From positions 62,001-126,000 of the forward strand of contig CAUEEP010000921.1 in NCBI GenBank assembly GCA_958450365.1: a stretch of DNA of 64,000 nt, read 5' to 3'. Shown one piece after another: positions 29,031 to 40,557 of the stretch (the first letter of the stretch is position 1; each line of letters begins with the position of its first letter). Origin of the DNA: Mesorhabditis belari (lineage: Eukaryota; Nematoda; Chromadorea; Rhabditida; Rhabditidae). The translations under genes were made by a program, and so were the position numbers. The notes below the pieces were generated by a model. That model made no database searches. It worked only from the letters and a program-made list of their open reading frames with translations, and had not been told where the DNA came from.

Positions 29031-29204
29031 AGTTTGGATACAGTTTGGATTCCCAGCCAATAAAAGGACCACTACAGAATTCAGTTCAGATCGACTTGAC
29101 AATGCCAGCTGAGGAAGGGCAACAAAAATAGCATAGCATGATCGATAAGTAGTGCAGAAAGGATACTGTATAAAATGAAAACACACCAACCTCTCATCCA
29201 AAAA

Positions 29205-29440
29205 GCCAGAAAGGGTACTGTAGAAATTGTTGTAGAAGTTGTTGTAGAAGTAATCGCTGAAGAGCACTGTAGAAAGGATACTGTATCAAATACTACAAGG
29301 GTACTGTACCAAATAATGTACTGTAGAAAGGGTACTGTAGAAAAGGGTACTGTAGAAAGGGTACTGTAGAAAAGGGTACTGTAGAAAAGGGTACTGTAGA
29401 AAAGGGTACTGTAGAAAAGGGTACTGTAAGGTAAAGGTAA
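29205..29440. repeat. About 15-16-bp array (GGGTACTGTAGAAAA)
   Basis: About ten copies, more regular toward the right end. Confidence 0.85.
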
Positions 29441-30029
29441 GATAATAAGTTGAGTAGTGCAGTATAATGAATATCAGTGATTACTGTAAGAGTACTGCAA
29501 CAAGGTTGCCTAATAGAAAGTTATTAGTAAGTTGGGTGCAGGATCCCTCGAGTCAGAAGTCTACGATGGGAGAAAACGCCTCGGGAGTAGACCGGTTCTC
29601 ATTCACTGAAATAACAACAGCTACGAGATGAACAACAAAGATACCAAGTCTTGTGGTCTTGTGGTTTTTCTTCTCCTCATTGTTTGACGGAAAACGATAA
29701 ACCTATAGCTTTATTTCTTGCTTTCTCTAATTGCAAAGCTAATGTTTACCCTTTGAACCTATGCTTTGTGCTCAACACTCTCTGGTGCACTAGAACATTA
29801 GAACATTAGAACATTAGAACACTGGTGCACTAGAACACTAGAACACTAGAACAGTTTCAATTCTCAACTACTCATTATGTTGGCAAAGCAAAAGCAAATG
29901 TTGTGCACCAGAATTTACGATTTTTACAACAGTTGTTATTTACATAATCAAAACACAACAGCAAAGAACAGGCTGCTCAATAGTTCTGTAGGGGTACAGG
30001 TTGAAGGAAATTAGTATTGAAGTTAGTAC

Positions 30030-30545
30030 AGGATCTGTAGGTATGTAGACTGTAGGTATGCGGACTGTAGGTATACAGACTGTAGGTCTGTAGACTGTAG
30101 GTATACTGACTATAGGTATACAGACTGTAGGTATGTAGACTGTAGGTATGCAGACTGTAGGTATGTAGACTGTAGGTATGTAGACTGTAGGCATGTAGAC
30201 TGTAGGTATACTGACTATAGGTATACAGACTGTAGGTATACAGACTGTAGGTATACAGACTGTAGGTCTGTAGACTGTAGGTATACTGACTATAGGTATA
30301 CTGACTGTAGGTATACAGACTGTAGGTCTGTAGACTGTAGGTATACAGACTGTAGGCATGCAGACTGTAGGTCTGTAGACTGTAGGTATACTGACTATAG
30401 GTATACAGACTGTAGGTATGCAGACTGTAGGTATGTAGACTGTAGGTATGCAGACTGTAGGTATGTAGACTGTAGGTATGTAGACTGTAGGTATGTAGAC
30501 TGTAGGTATGTAGACTGTAGGTATGCAGACTGTAGGTATGCAATC
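30030..30545. repeat. 15-bp minisatellite (AGACTGTAGGTATGC)
   Basis: About 34 copies show a higher-order pattern of variants (GTATGT, GTATAC, GTCTGT). Because the unit is 15 bp, the minus frames of 139 and 188 codons are uninterrupted repeat translation. Confidence 0.92.
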
Positions 30546-31084
30546 TATTGTAATCTATCGAGAAAATCTATCATAATCTTTCCTATTCTTAAGCTTTAAT
30601 CTAACTCTTTCTATTTAATGAAACAAGTATTGATTTTTGATTGACAACATTGAATTTTTGAATTGTGGGAAGGGGTGCCAGTCTCGAATCTCCCGAATAA
30701 CCTTGAAAGCAATTTTTAGATACAGATTTCATTCAGTCTTTCAGTCTCTTTCAGTCTCTCTTTCAGCACCTGTCATTTTTCGAATTGCAAAGAGTTTTCC
30801 TGGATAGTTTAGCCTTTGAACTTTTTGGGATAGTGCTTTTGAAGCTTTAAGCCTAAAACTAGGCGTTTTCATTTTTATATTTGATTGAGAACATTTCATT
30901 AAATGGCATCAAATTGGATTTGATCGAAATCGAAAGAAATGAATCGACGAATCGAAAGAAGAATCGACCACACAATTCTTCTGGAAACAAGAAGAAATGA
31001 AGAAAATGCTCAACTCAGATCGTAAGTTCTCCCAGTGTTTCAACAGTGGTTGAACAGGAGCCAGTTTTGTAGCAAAAATTGATC
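30546..31084. other. No gene seen
   Basis: AT-rich sequence with short TTTCAGTCTC repeats near 30736-30765 and nothing else I can name. Confidence 0.4.
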
Positions 31085-31800
31085 TCAAAAATTCGGGCAT
31101 AATGAGTTGAGAGCAAAGGAATGACTTAAATGGAAAGTTTTCTCAACAAACGTTTTCTCAACAAAACTTTTCCCCAAGGAAAGTTTACAAATTCCAAAAG
31201 CAAACACCAATCTATCGGAGGAGTGGGTCGAGATCAGAAGCATTTGCATTTGATGCGCATTTGATCCGTCCTTGAGGCAAAAGCTTCCTCAAAACCGCAT
31301 AAAAATATTAAAAGTTTGAAGAAAAGTCTTCTGAAAGCCTGGGATGAACTCGATGATGCTTATTTGGTGATTGTGGGACATTTGATACGTGTCCCGCTCC
31401 TTTTCCCATTGCCAATCCAACTTTAAGCTCAAATTTCTTGGTGTTGGGCTGTTCAATTTAAATATTCTTGGTATCCTTAGATGCTCCAAGTCTTTCTCTA
31501 TCGATTGGTACAAAAACTATTTCAATTGAACTTCTTCGCTTGCTTCTGGAGCAACAACAACGGCTGCTGGGGCGGCTGCAGCTCCATGTGCCAAGTCTTT
31601 CTCTATCGATTGGTACAAAAATTGGTACACAATGGTTGAAAATTAGCCAGATTTGTAGCAAAAATTGATCTCAAAAATTCGGGCATAACGAGTTGAGAGG
31701 AAAGGAATGATTTAAAGGGAAAGTTTTCTCAACAAAACTTTTCCCCAAGGAAAGTTTACAAATTCCAAAAGCAAACACCAATCTATTGGAAGGGTGTGCC
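31085..31800. repeat. Segmental duplications with the GC-box/TATA family
   Basis: The stretch around 31085-31240 recurs at 31674-31800. The stretch 31290-31480 recurs with few changes at 33797-33985. Both contain a member of the dispersed family marked by TTTCTTGGTGTTGGGCTGT and TCTTTCTCTATCGATTGGTA. Confidence 0.7.
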
Positions 31801-32155
31801 AGATGAAGATGAGGCCAGATGAAGAGCCAGCTATTCAGATGCCAGATGAAGAGCCAGCTATTCAGATGCCAGATGAAGAGCCAGATATTCAGATGCCAAA
31901 TGAAGAGCCAGATATTCAGATGCCAGATGAAGAGCCAGATATTCAGATGCCAGATGAAGAGCCAGCTATTCAGATGCCAAATGAAGAGCCAGCTATTCAG
32001 ATGCCAGATGAAGAGCCAGCTATTCAGATGCCAGATGAAGAGCCAGATATTCAGATGCCAGATGAAGAGCCAGCTATTCAGATGCCAAATGAAGAGCCAG
32101 CTATTCAGATGCCAGATGAAGCACCAGATATTCAGCTGCCAGATATTCCTTATCG
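31801..32155. repeat. 27-bp minisatellite
   Basis: About 13 copies contain CAGATGAAGAGCCAGCTATT. All copies differ by point changes only. In one frame it reads PDEEPAIQM repeats. There is no splice or start context, so no gene is called. Confidence 0.9.
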
Positions 32156-32764
32156 TTTTGGAGGTATTCATTTTATTGAGTCTACCAATTCGAACTCGAA
32201 TCAAAGCCAACTCTGAGCAAGCGACCGTGCCGGCTAGTTTGAAATGAAAAATCCAAACAATTTCGTAACATTTGAAAGCCTGATAGTCATCTAGCTTTGA
32301 AAGCCATATAGCTTCAATATAGGCATATAAAAGGTTCGTAAAAAGCTCCTCTTTGAAATTCTAGGCCTTTAAAACATAAAGACTCATTCAAAATACGCAA
32401 AAACTTTGAAAATCTTAAATTAATCAATAAACTTATATAAAATTTGGTACTTTTCAAATAGAAATTCGAAAAAATAACTCCTAACCATTTAACAATCAAA
32501 AAATTGATTGATTTGATTGATCAATTTAAACAAAATCAAAATGATCAATGAGGAATTCGTAGCAAATTGTTGTAACAGCCATTCGTAGAAATTTTGGACT
32601 ATGAATTTCATTCTTCTTTCCCATTTGGACGAATTCCAGCGAGGCAGCTTGATAGGAAATGATGTGCTTTGCCGCGATGCTTCTTGTTTCTCCATTTGGC
32701 AGATTCCCCATCGACTAGACTTGGAATCAGTCGTTCTTTGCACTCCTCGTGAAGGAGTGAATTG
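32156..32764. other. No gene seen
   Basis: Short open frames occur on both strands near 32490-32846 without splice sites that would connect them. I name nothing here. Confidence 0.35.
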
Positions 32765-33000
32765 CCAATGGCAGAAGGGGCGGGGCGCGTATAAAAGGTC
32801 GCCCGCCCCCGTTGGTAGACGGTGTTGGGTAGACGAATTTAAATAGTTTTTTTACCAATCGACAGAGAAAGACTTGGCGCATCTAATGATACCAAGAAGA
32901 TTTAAATTGGACAGCCTAACACCAAGATATTTGAGCTTAAAGTTGGATTGACAATGGGAAAAGAAGCGGGGCGCGTATCAAAGGAAATCGATCTAGCATG
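32765..33000. repeat. Dispersed GC-box/TATA repeat, copy
   Basis: It contains GGGGCGGGGCGCGTATAAAA, then the family blocks GGTGTTGGGTAGACG and CAGAGAAAGACTTGGCGCAT, and ends with an inverted partner GCGGGGCGCGTATCAAAGG. Confidence 0.75.
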
Positions 33001-33014
33001 ATCTCTACAGTAAT

Positions 33015-33150
33015 ATCTGATCTTCCTCTACCTCTTCCTCTACCTCTTCCTCTTCCTCTTCCTCTATCTCTTCCTCTACCTCTACCTCCTCCTCTTCCTC
33101 TTCCTCTATCTCTTCCTCTTCCTCTACCTCTTCCTCTTCCTCCCCTTCAA
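33015..33150. repeat. CT-rich array (CCTCTTCCTCTA)
   Basis: Irregular array of CTTCCT and CTACCT hexamers, sister to 34715-35070. Each lies just after a copy of the GC-box/TATA family and the tract ATCTAGCATGATCTCTA. Confidence 0.85.
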
Positions 33151-33643
33151 AGTTTTTTTGCACTTTCAATGAAATCTCTTCTAAAATCTGGGTCAACGAG
33201 AGACAAAAAGGAAAACAAAAGTCGAGTTTCTCTTTCACATATCAGGCAACGATTGATTGCGTTCACTTGATGCCAGCTGAAGAAAAAAAAGGATCTGAGA
33301 GAGAAAGAAATTGACAGGGATTTATGATATTTTTAATACAATACCATAAACTTTGAGAAAGACTTGATATTTTTGATTTTACAAACACTAGATGAAGCTT
33401 TTGGGCGCTACAATCGCTTAGTTGTCACTTTTTTTATAATTTGGTGTAAATTCATAGATAAACTAAACAATTAAACTCATTCGATGGCCCTGAATCTCCT
33501 CTTGGAAACTAGAGCATAAAAAGGCAAAAAAAAGCATTTCAAAAATCGAATTTCAACACTCCAACAAGACGGGAATACGGCCAAGAAAGCAAATAAAGTC
33601 CAAGAGTTTTGCAAAGTGAACTTTCCCGCTTTCATCTCTTTCT

Positions 33644-33765
33644 GAATGGTCCAGCTCGGCCCAGCTCGGCCCAGCTCGGCCCAGCTCGGCTCAGCTCGGC
33701 CCAGCTCGGCCCAGCTCGGCCCAGCTCGGCTCAGCTCGGCCCAGCTCGGCTCAGCTCGCCGGATT
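33644..33765. repeat. 10-bp array (CCCAGCTCGG)
   Basis: About twelve copies with TCAGCTCGG variants. GC-rich in an AT-rich setting. Confidence 0.9.
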
Positions 33766-33796
33766 TCAATTCGATGGATTTTCTGATCCATCCTTG

Positions 33797-34690
33797 AGGC
33801 AAAGCTTCCACAAAACCGTATAAAAGTATTAAAAGTTTGAAGAAAAGTCTTCTGAAAGCCTGGGATGCTTATTTGGTGATTGTGGGACATTTGATACGCG
33901 TCCCGTCCCTTTGCCATTACCAATCCAACTTTAAACTCAAATTTCTTGGTGTTGGGCTGTTCAATTTAAATATTTTTGGTATCATTAGATGCGCCAAGTC
34001 TTTCTCTGTCGATTTTAGATCAAATATTTCACAAACTTTTAGAGCATTGACGAATGGAGCTGCAGCCGCCCCAGCAGTCGTTGTTGCTGCTCCAGAAGCA
34101 AGCGAAAAAATTCAATTGAAATAGTTTTTGTACCAATCGACAGAGAAAGTCTTGGCGCATCTAATGATATCAGAAATATTTAAATTGAACAGCCCAACAC
34201 CAAGAAATTTGAGTTTAAAGTTAGATTGGCAAAAGGGGCGTGGCCAGAAAGACCTTTTATACGCGCCCCGCCCCTTCGCCATTGGCAAACTTTGAGTTCA
34301 AATTTCTTGGTGTTAAGCTGTCCAATTTCAATAATTTTTGAACTAATCAATAGAGAAAGAATTGGCGCATCTAATGATTTCAAGAATATTTAAATTAGTC
34401 GCCCCAACACCAAGATATTTGAACTCAAAGTTAGATTGCCAATGGCAGAAGGGGCGGGGGGCGTATAAAAGGTCACCCTTTGCCATTGGCAGTCTAACTT
34501 TGAGCTCAAATTTCTTGGTGTTGGGTGGACGAATTTAAATAGTTTTTCTACCAAACAACGGAGAAAGACTTGGCGCATCTAATGATATCAAAAATATTTA
34601 AATTGGACAGCCTAACACCAAGATATTTGAGCTTAAAGTTGGATTGGCAATGGGAAAAGGAGCGGGGCACGTAACAAACTAAATCGATCT
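33797..34690. repeat. Cluster of GC-box/TATA repeat copies
   Basis: At least three head-to-head or head-to-tail copies. They include CCTTTTATACGCGCCCCGCC at about 34253-34272 and GGGGCGGGGGGCGTATAAAA near 34450. Family blocks such as CACCAAGATATTTGA and its inverse alternate, so neighbouring copies are palindromic. Confidence 0.75.
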
Positions 34691-34714
34691 AGCATGATCT
34701 CTAAAGTAATTTCT

Positions 34715-35070
34715 GATCTTCCTCTACCTCTTCCTCTTCCTCTACTTCTTCCTCTACCTCTCCCTCTTCCTCTTCCTCTACCCCTTCCTCTAGCTCTTCC
34801 TCTTCCTCTACCTCTACCTCTACCTCTTCCCCTACCTCTCCCTCTTCCTCTTCCTCTACCTCTTCCTCTACCCCTTCCTCTTCCTCTACCTCTACCTCTA
34901 CCTCTCCCACTTCCTCTTCCTCTACCCCTTCCTCTTCCTCTTCCTCTACCTCTTCCTCTTCCTCTTCCTCTTCCTCTTCCTCTACCTCTCCCACTTCCTC
35001 TTCCTCTACCCCTTCCTCTTCCTCTTCCTCTACCTCTTCCTCTACCCCTTCCTCTTCCTCTTCCTCTACA
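34715..35070. repeat. CT-rich minisatellite
   Basis: About 350 bp of CTTCCT, CTACCT and CTACCC hexamers. The 142-codon acidic and 126-codon Leu/Pro frames are repeat translation. Confidence 0.9.
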
Positions 35071-35254
35071 GTAATTTCAAATCTCCGAATCTCAAATCTT
35101 TGAATTTTAATTTTTACTTTATTCTTCATTCATTTCAAATAAAGATTTTAAAAGAAAAATTTGCTCTGAAAGTTTAATTTTGTCTACTTCTCTACATCTA
35201 ACTATTTTGTCTCAATTTTGTCTTAATGTCTTAATTACTTTTTATCTGCACCTA

Positions 35255-35815
35255 CAGTACTGGACAATGAAATATCATATTTGAAAAACGATCGTCACTT
35301 TCACACTTTCTGGCGAACTCAAGTAGAAAGGATGTGTTTACAATTTTTGAGCACAAAGTACCGACAATAAGTGCCAGAAAGATAGCAGCAACTAGACAAG
35401 ATAGTAAACAAGTCTACACACATTTTTCTGCTCATAAATCGCCTAAATATTTTTTTGTGCTGTTCAAGAATGCTATAAAGTGACTATGCTAGGTGCACAA
35501 AGTTGAATTTCTTTAGCTTCAAATAAAGAATGGAAGATGTTCAGGAATCGTGCTTTTGCCACCTTTTTTTATCATATACATTACTGGACAATGAAATATG
35601 ATATTTGAAAAAACGATCGTCACTTTCGCGCGTCTGTAACTCTCTTGTCTTTGAGTTTAAACTATTAGTGTTATACATTTTCTGAAAGCTCTTTTCAAGG
35701 GCTACACAATGGTAATGTTAATGTTTAAAAATACTGTAAAGACAAGGGAGTTACAGACGCGCGAAAATGACGATCTTTTTTCAAATACGATATTTCATTG
35801 TCCAGTAGTGTATAA
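35255..35815. mobile_element. TA-ended palindromic element and a related half copy
   Basis: The full copy runs from about 35582 (ACTGGACAATGAAATATGAT) to about 35808, the inverted end. The arms of about 80 bp include CGTCACTTTCGCGCGTCTGT and its complement. A second left end with the same sequence occurs at 35260-35310 and is followed by unrelated sequence. Confidence 0.65.
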
Positions 35816-36560
35816 AATCCTTTACTTTAAGGCCATCCTTTATTCCATCTTTAAAATCTATTTATAATCTCGATCGTTTTTCAAGTGCTTTCAAACAGGT
35901 GCACTCCCATTCATTCACCCCAAGTTCACGTCCTTAACCCATTTCTCCTATGGCAGAATTGAGACTTGCGAGATTTCTATTGAGGAAACCTCAAGAAAAT
36001 CCCGGGGCTAGGCTTTTCAGTGAGATTTCGATGAATGGAAAGAAAAGGGGAGGAAAGGTGGGGAAAGAAAAGAAAACTGTGTCTCTGGGTGTTGGTAATC
36101 GGAAGGGAACTCGGTCAAGGACATCTCCCCCCATTCACTTCAGTCCCGCTTCCATCCCTTTGGAACTCCCGAAATTTTACCCCGGGATTCATCAGAAAAT
36201 CGAAAATTTGAGAAAACTGAGAAAACTGAAATATGGAAGTGCTGTACAAGGATTAGTGTAGCTGTCCAAGGATTACTGTAGCTGTAGCTGTATTGTTGTC
36301 AAAAATTTCTCCTTTTAAACACGATTAACCACGAACTAGCCCTTGCTGTTTACCGTAGCCCGCTTACGGTAAACAGCTTATAAGAAAAATATCATTTTTA
36401 ACTATCACTTTACGGACGATGTTTGCAATAAAAATCCTCAACTAGCATCCAGTTAAAGCGACTATTTTATAAGATAATAAAACAAATTCAATAATATAAA
36501 TTAAAGATTGAAAAAAGACGTGTTTAAGCCCTAGGAATACCCTCAAAAATCTCTCACTAT
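35816..36560. other. No confident gene
   Basis: A 103-codon plus frame (35950-36261) starts with a proper ATG but shows no splice sites and no family motif. It is left uncalled. A small hairpin lies at about 36340-36385 (GCTGTTTACCGTA and inverse). Confidence 0.35.
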
Positions 36561-36562
36561 TC

Positions 36563-37030
36563 TCAAAAAGGGCAAGAATTGGCCCCAGGAATTTGAGCAT
36601 AGTGGTGCGCGGAGCGACAGAGACGGCTCAGTCCCTCGCCGCTCCTTTCTCCTTCTGGAATTGGACCATCCTTCTTGAAACAGCCTCTCGAGCAGTGAAT
36701 GAGAGCCTCTCGATCCATCCAGGGCCGTCCAACACAATTTGCTTCTTTCCTGGGGCCGGAATGCGCCAGGAATTTGAGCATGGTGACGCCGCACGGCGCT
36801 TCACCTTACCAATTCGAAGAAGGAGCACTTATCTATTGGGACGGTGTGCCAGAAAGCGAGCGATTGTGCATCCAGTCATCCAGTCACAAAGAGCATCCAG
36901 TCATTAACAGATATTCTTCTTTTGCTTTGTAAATAATATAAAAAGAAGATATTCAGCTGTGATTTTGTACGCGAGGATTTTCGGGATCGGTGAATCGATT
37001 GGCTGTATTCATTTAAAGTTTACCAACTCG
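36563..37030. repeat. Dispersed copies related to the 190-bp array
   Basis: Two degenerate copies carry TTCTGGAATTGGACCATC and TTTCCTGGGGCCGGAATGCG. The same flank as at 25881-26340 follows. Confidence 0.7.
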
Positions 37031-37084
37031 GGTTTAGTTGGTCTAAATGTTTAGATAAAATTCGTAAGTCAATCTTGAAGATTT

Positions 37085-37765
37085 CTTGAAGATTACTGCA
37101 AGAAATCTTCAAGAAGTCGAAGCTCTTCAAGATCAAGAAGCTCTTCAAGATCAAGAAGCTCTTCAAGATCAAGAAGCTCTTCAAGATCAAGAAGCTCTTC
37201 AAGATCAAGAAGCTCTTCAAGATCAAGAAGCTCTTCAAGATCAAGAAGCTCTTCAAGATCAAGAAGCTCTTCAAGATCAAGAAGATCTTCAGGATCAAGA
37301 AGCTCTTCAAGATCAAGAAGATCTTCAGGATCAAGAAGCTCTTCAAGATCAAGAAGATCTTCAGGATCAAGAAGCTCTTCAAGATCAAGAAGATCTTCAG
37401 GATCAAGAAGATCTTCAGGATCAAGAAGCTCTTCAGGATCAAGAAGCTCTTCAAGATCAAGAAGATCTTCAGGATCAAGAAGATCTTCAGGATCAAGAAG
37501 ATCTTCAGGATCAAGAAGCTCTTCAAGATCAAGAAGATCTTCAAGATCAAGAAGCTCTTCAAGATCAAGAAGCTCTTCAAGATCAAGAAGATCTTCAGGA
37601 TCAAGAAGATCTTCAGGATCAAGAAGATCTTCAGGATCAAGAAGCTCTTCAGGATCAAGAAGCTCTTCAAGATCAAGAAGATCTTCAGGATCAAGAAGAT
37701 CTTCAGGATCAAGAAGCTCTTCAGGATCAAGAAGCTCTTCAAGATCAAGAAGAAATCTTCAAGTT
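37085..37765. repeat. 18-bp minisatellite (AAGAAGCTCTTCAAGATC)
   Basis: About 37 copies with two variants (AGCTCTTCAAG, AGATCTTCAGG). The unit is palindrome-rich and a multiple of three, so it gives 238- and 259-codon frames on the two strands. These are not genes. Confidence 0.93.
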
Positions 37766-38053
37766 CAAGATAAAGATCCCTGTCATTCTTATAAAGCACT
37801 AATGGGTTATTCGTACTTCAAACTACATCCTTTCTCTTTTCTCTCTTTTTCCATTTCCCCTTTCGGCTTCCCTTTTTCTTCCAAAGCCTTGATTTGACTT
37901 AAACGAAGCGATCAAAAAGCTTAAGCATTAGAAAAGTCCGATTCTAAGAAAAGAAATTCTTATTGCTGAAAATGATATTCATTTAAGAACTCTATTTGCA
38001 TATTGATTTCTTTGTTCTATTATTCTAATTGTTCTATTGCTCTAATTGTTCGA

Positions 38054-40391
38054 ATGGCTCTCAACGATAAATCGCTGGTATCACAAATTACGGAAAGTGG
38101 CATTCAATATGCAGTTGAGGTAAGTTTTACATTTAAAAATTGATTTTAACAATCGATCTTTGGATCTTTTTGGATCAATATAGATCTTTTTTTTGTAATT
38201 TCTATTTTAAAGTTTGCATTTACTTATTAAATTGTCAAAAATTCACATTTTGAAAGCTTTTAAAATGAATTAGAATATTTAAGTGGTTCTTAGAGATTTC
38301 CAGTCAAAGTTTTGAATCTTTTAAACTTCAAAGTACCCTAAAGTCGCGAGTATAAGTTCTGTTTGGTTTTCGCATGCAAATTGACGGCTGTCTCCGTATG
38401 AGATCAAAAAAAGAACCGTATTGGAACCTCGTTATCCCCGTTAGCATAACTTTTTTGCTTTTTAAGAACAATAATAGAAGTAAATTTGTTGAGGGTTATA
38501 GCAATTTTATGCTGTTATTTGTGGCTCCGGGCGTGGCTCGGCGCGTCCGCCCTGCTCCTCTCCGGTGCTCAGTCTTATGGATCCCTCCCTGGCCTCTTCA
38601 TCCGGTCAAAGTCCACGTCGACGGTCGAAAGAGATGCTTTCCAGCATCTTCTTCAACACTATCGTCTGGATGTACGCCTCCACGGACTCGACAATGCCGA
38701 TGTCCTTTGCGTATTGTCTGTGGTAGTTCGTTACTACCCCGTCCCACGTCATCACATATGGGATAATTCTCGTCTTGCACTTCATCTCAGCTCCCAGGCT
38801 ATTTGCCAACACATCATATTTCCGCTTCTTCTCGGTCTCCACGGTTTGCAGTCGGCCCTGGCTTGTAATGCCGACCTCGATCAGGGTCACCTCATGGCGC
38901 TTCTTGTCGTGTACAAGAATATCAGGCCGGTTAGCCTGGGTCTTGGTTGACGTCTGCACCCTTGTGTCTACTCTGATCTCGACATTCTCGTTGGCCACAA
39001 CCTCCTGCACCGAGTGAACAAATAGCAATGGTGATAGGCTGTCACCCTGTAGTATCCGGCGCTCCAAGAACAATAATAAAAGTTTATATAACAATTAAAA
39101 TGTATAAAAACCCTACAAAAAGAAATTCAAAGCAATTAAAGCGAATGTAAATTAAGGCAGAACTTATACTCGAGACTTTAGGGTACTGTAGATTATTCAA
39201 AGTACTGTACTGTAGAAGCCAAAGAATAAAAGAACCATAAAATCGATTTTTATTATAGTTTCTTTACTTTTTGAATTCAGTACTTGGGCAGCGTACCCAT
39301 CGAGTCGTCGATTCTTGAGATGACAACTGATCTCCGAGTGCTCGTCATTCAGTGAGTCATTTGAAAAATTCTAAATACATTTATTCACAAGAATAATTAT
39401 CTAAGCCGTAGGGAAGAAAAAAAGGAAAAAGAAGCAATAATCCAGCCAGCAGGATTGAACCCACGACCTCTCGACTAGGATACCAGGCCCTTAGCCACTC
39501 CGCCATAGCTGCCAACGACCACTAGCTCAAAACTCGCGACTAGTAAAAGCTGACTCAAAAAAGCAACCAGCATTCACTGGCAGTTCATAATCGTCATTAA
39601 TCTCGGGAGCCCCCAGGTCACCATGGCCGATTGGCTAAGAGCTTTGTATCCGAGTCGGGAGGTAGTGGGGAGGCCAAGGGTTCAATCCCGGCGATCAGGT
39701 TTCTGGTTCTTTTTTCCATATACAGTCGAACTTCGATATAACGAATCGCTCGGGACCAAAAACTTCGATATAACGAACTTAAAACTTGCCCGAAATGATC
39801 TGCGTAGCTGTCCTGGACGGCTACTGATTGCATTTGGCTGGAGCAGCTACGCAGAAATTTTTAGAGTTTCAAATTCGTTGTATCGAAGTTCGTTATATCG
39901 AAGTTCGACCGTAGATGGGTTTTCCCTAAATTTAGAGCTTAGGAATGCTTGTGTAGTTTGTACTAATTGTACTAATTGTACTTTGTGTGAATAAATGAAT
40001 AGTACGATTGATTTAAAGTGAAAGTACGATAGTGAAAGTACGATAGGGAAAGTACGATAGTGAAAGTATGATAGGGAAAGTACGACTATGATTTAAATTG
40101 AAAAAAACGGAACTATGAACTTTCCAAGAATGAAAGGAAACAAAAACGTAAACGAAAACTTGAAAAAATCCTTAAAACTTGAATTTCTAATGGCTAAAAT
40201 TTCTAATGGCATTTGGCAATGGCAACTAAAATTGCAAAAATGATCAATTCTTTCGATTCAGTGAATGCATCTACATGTTGGCAAAAGAGCATCAGTTGAT
40301 CGAGCCAAAATTCGAACGAGATTTGAATAGAGTAGCGCAAAAGGTTCGTTTAAAGTCGACAAAACTTTTATTTCATAAAAGAAAACCGTAA
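38054..40391 (+). CDS. Shc-type PTB-domain protein, partial
   Basis: Exons 38054-38119, 39281-39351 and 40262-40343 join in phase. They read MALNDKSLVSQITESGIQYA, EYLGSVPIESS, DLRVLVIHECIYMLAKEHQL and EPKFERDLNRVAQK. The pattern GIQYAVEYLGSVP followed by RVLVI.ECIYMLA matches the first strands and helix of Shc-like phosphotyrosine-binding domains, which read NPXpY motifs on receptors. If the exon is read through without splicing, the frame ends at 40391 after about 16 more codons. That is far short of a full PTB domain, so either downstream exons were missed or the gene is truncated. Intron 1 carries the CCCTAAAG element at 38336-39183. Intron 2 carries tRNA-like sequences and a MITE. Confidence 0.6.
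38336..39183 (-). mobile_element. CCCTAAAG-ended TIR element with RT and endonuclease fragment
   Basis: It begins CCCTAAAGTCGCGAGTATAA, ends with the complement CTCGAGACTTTAGGG, and has TA on both sides. The minus strand encodes a remnant (about 39094-38606). This has a reverse-transcriptase motif (QGDSLSPLLF), then a restriction-like endonuclease block (NRPDILVHDKK, LIEVGI, ETEKKRKYDVLA) as found at the end of R4/Dong-type non-LTR retrotransposons. The two motifs are only about 30 residues apart, so most of the polyprotein is deleted. It is the same family as 11946-12476. Confidence 0.75.
39432..39515 (-). pseudogene. tRNA-like sequence (Ser/Leu type)
   Basis: On the minus strand, TATGGCGGAGTGGCTAAGGGC is a class II D-arm and GGGTTCAATCCTG a T-arm. 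The stems are incomplete. Confidence 0.55.
39621..39702 (+). pseudogene. tRNA-like sequence (Ser/Leu type)
   Basis: CATGGCCGATTGGCTAAGAGC and GGGTTCAATCCCGG are spaced as in a class II tRNA. The acceptor stem does not close. Confidence 0.55.
39723..39911. mobile_element. Pogo/Tigger-type MITE, second copy
   Basis: The ends are CAGTCGAACTTCGATATAAC and TATATCGAAGTTCGACCG, TA-flanked, with an internal inverted GCTACGCAGA/TCTGCGTAGC pair. Related to 12811-12931. Confidence 0.8.
40005..40090. repeat. 13-14-bp array (AAGTACGATAGTGA)
   Basis: About five copies with AGGGA variants. The core AGTACGATA recurs in the larger array at 44303-44555. Confidence 0.7.
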
Positions 40392-40557
40392 AAGCACTGA
40401 GATCATAAAAAAAGAGTCGATAAACTAGAAAAATATATCTAAAAGACTAGAAAAGGTTGTTTAAAAGGTTGTTTAAAAGGTTAAAATTACATTTTCAATT
40501 AAAGTTTTGACTTTTCAATGACTTTTCAATGATTCATCATCTCTTTTCATCATCATT

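Noticed and set aside
29940..30543. 139- and 188-codon frames
   Set aside because: 15-bp satellite translation.
31794..32247. PDEEPAIQM repeat protein
   Set aside because: It looks like a repeat protein, but the neighbouring frame is open as well and there is no promoter, start or splice evidence.
34694..35129. Leu/Pro-rich and Glu-rich frames
   Set aside because: CT-rich hexamer array.
35950..36261. 103-codon ATG frame
   Set aside because: No family motif, no splice site, isolated between repeats.
37020..37802. Long open frames of 238 and 259 codons on both strands
   Set aside because: They are translations of an 18-bp tandem repeat whose length is divisible by three. There is no splice or start context.
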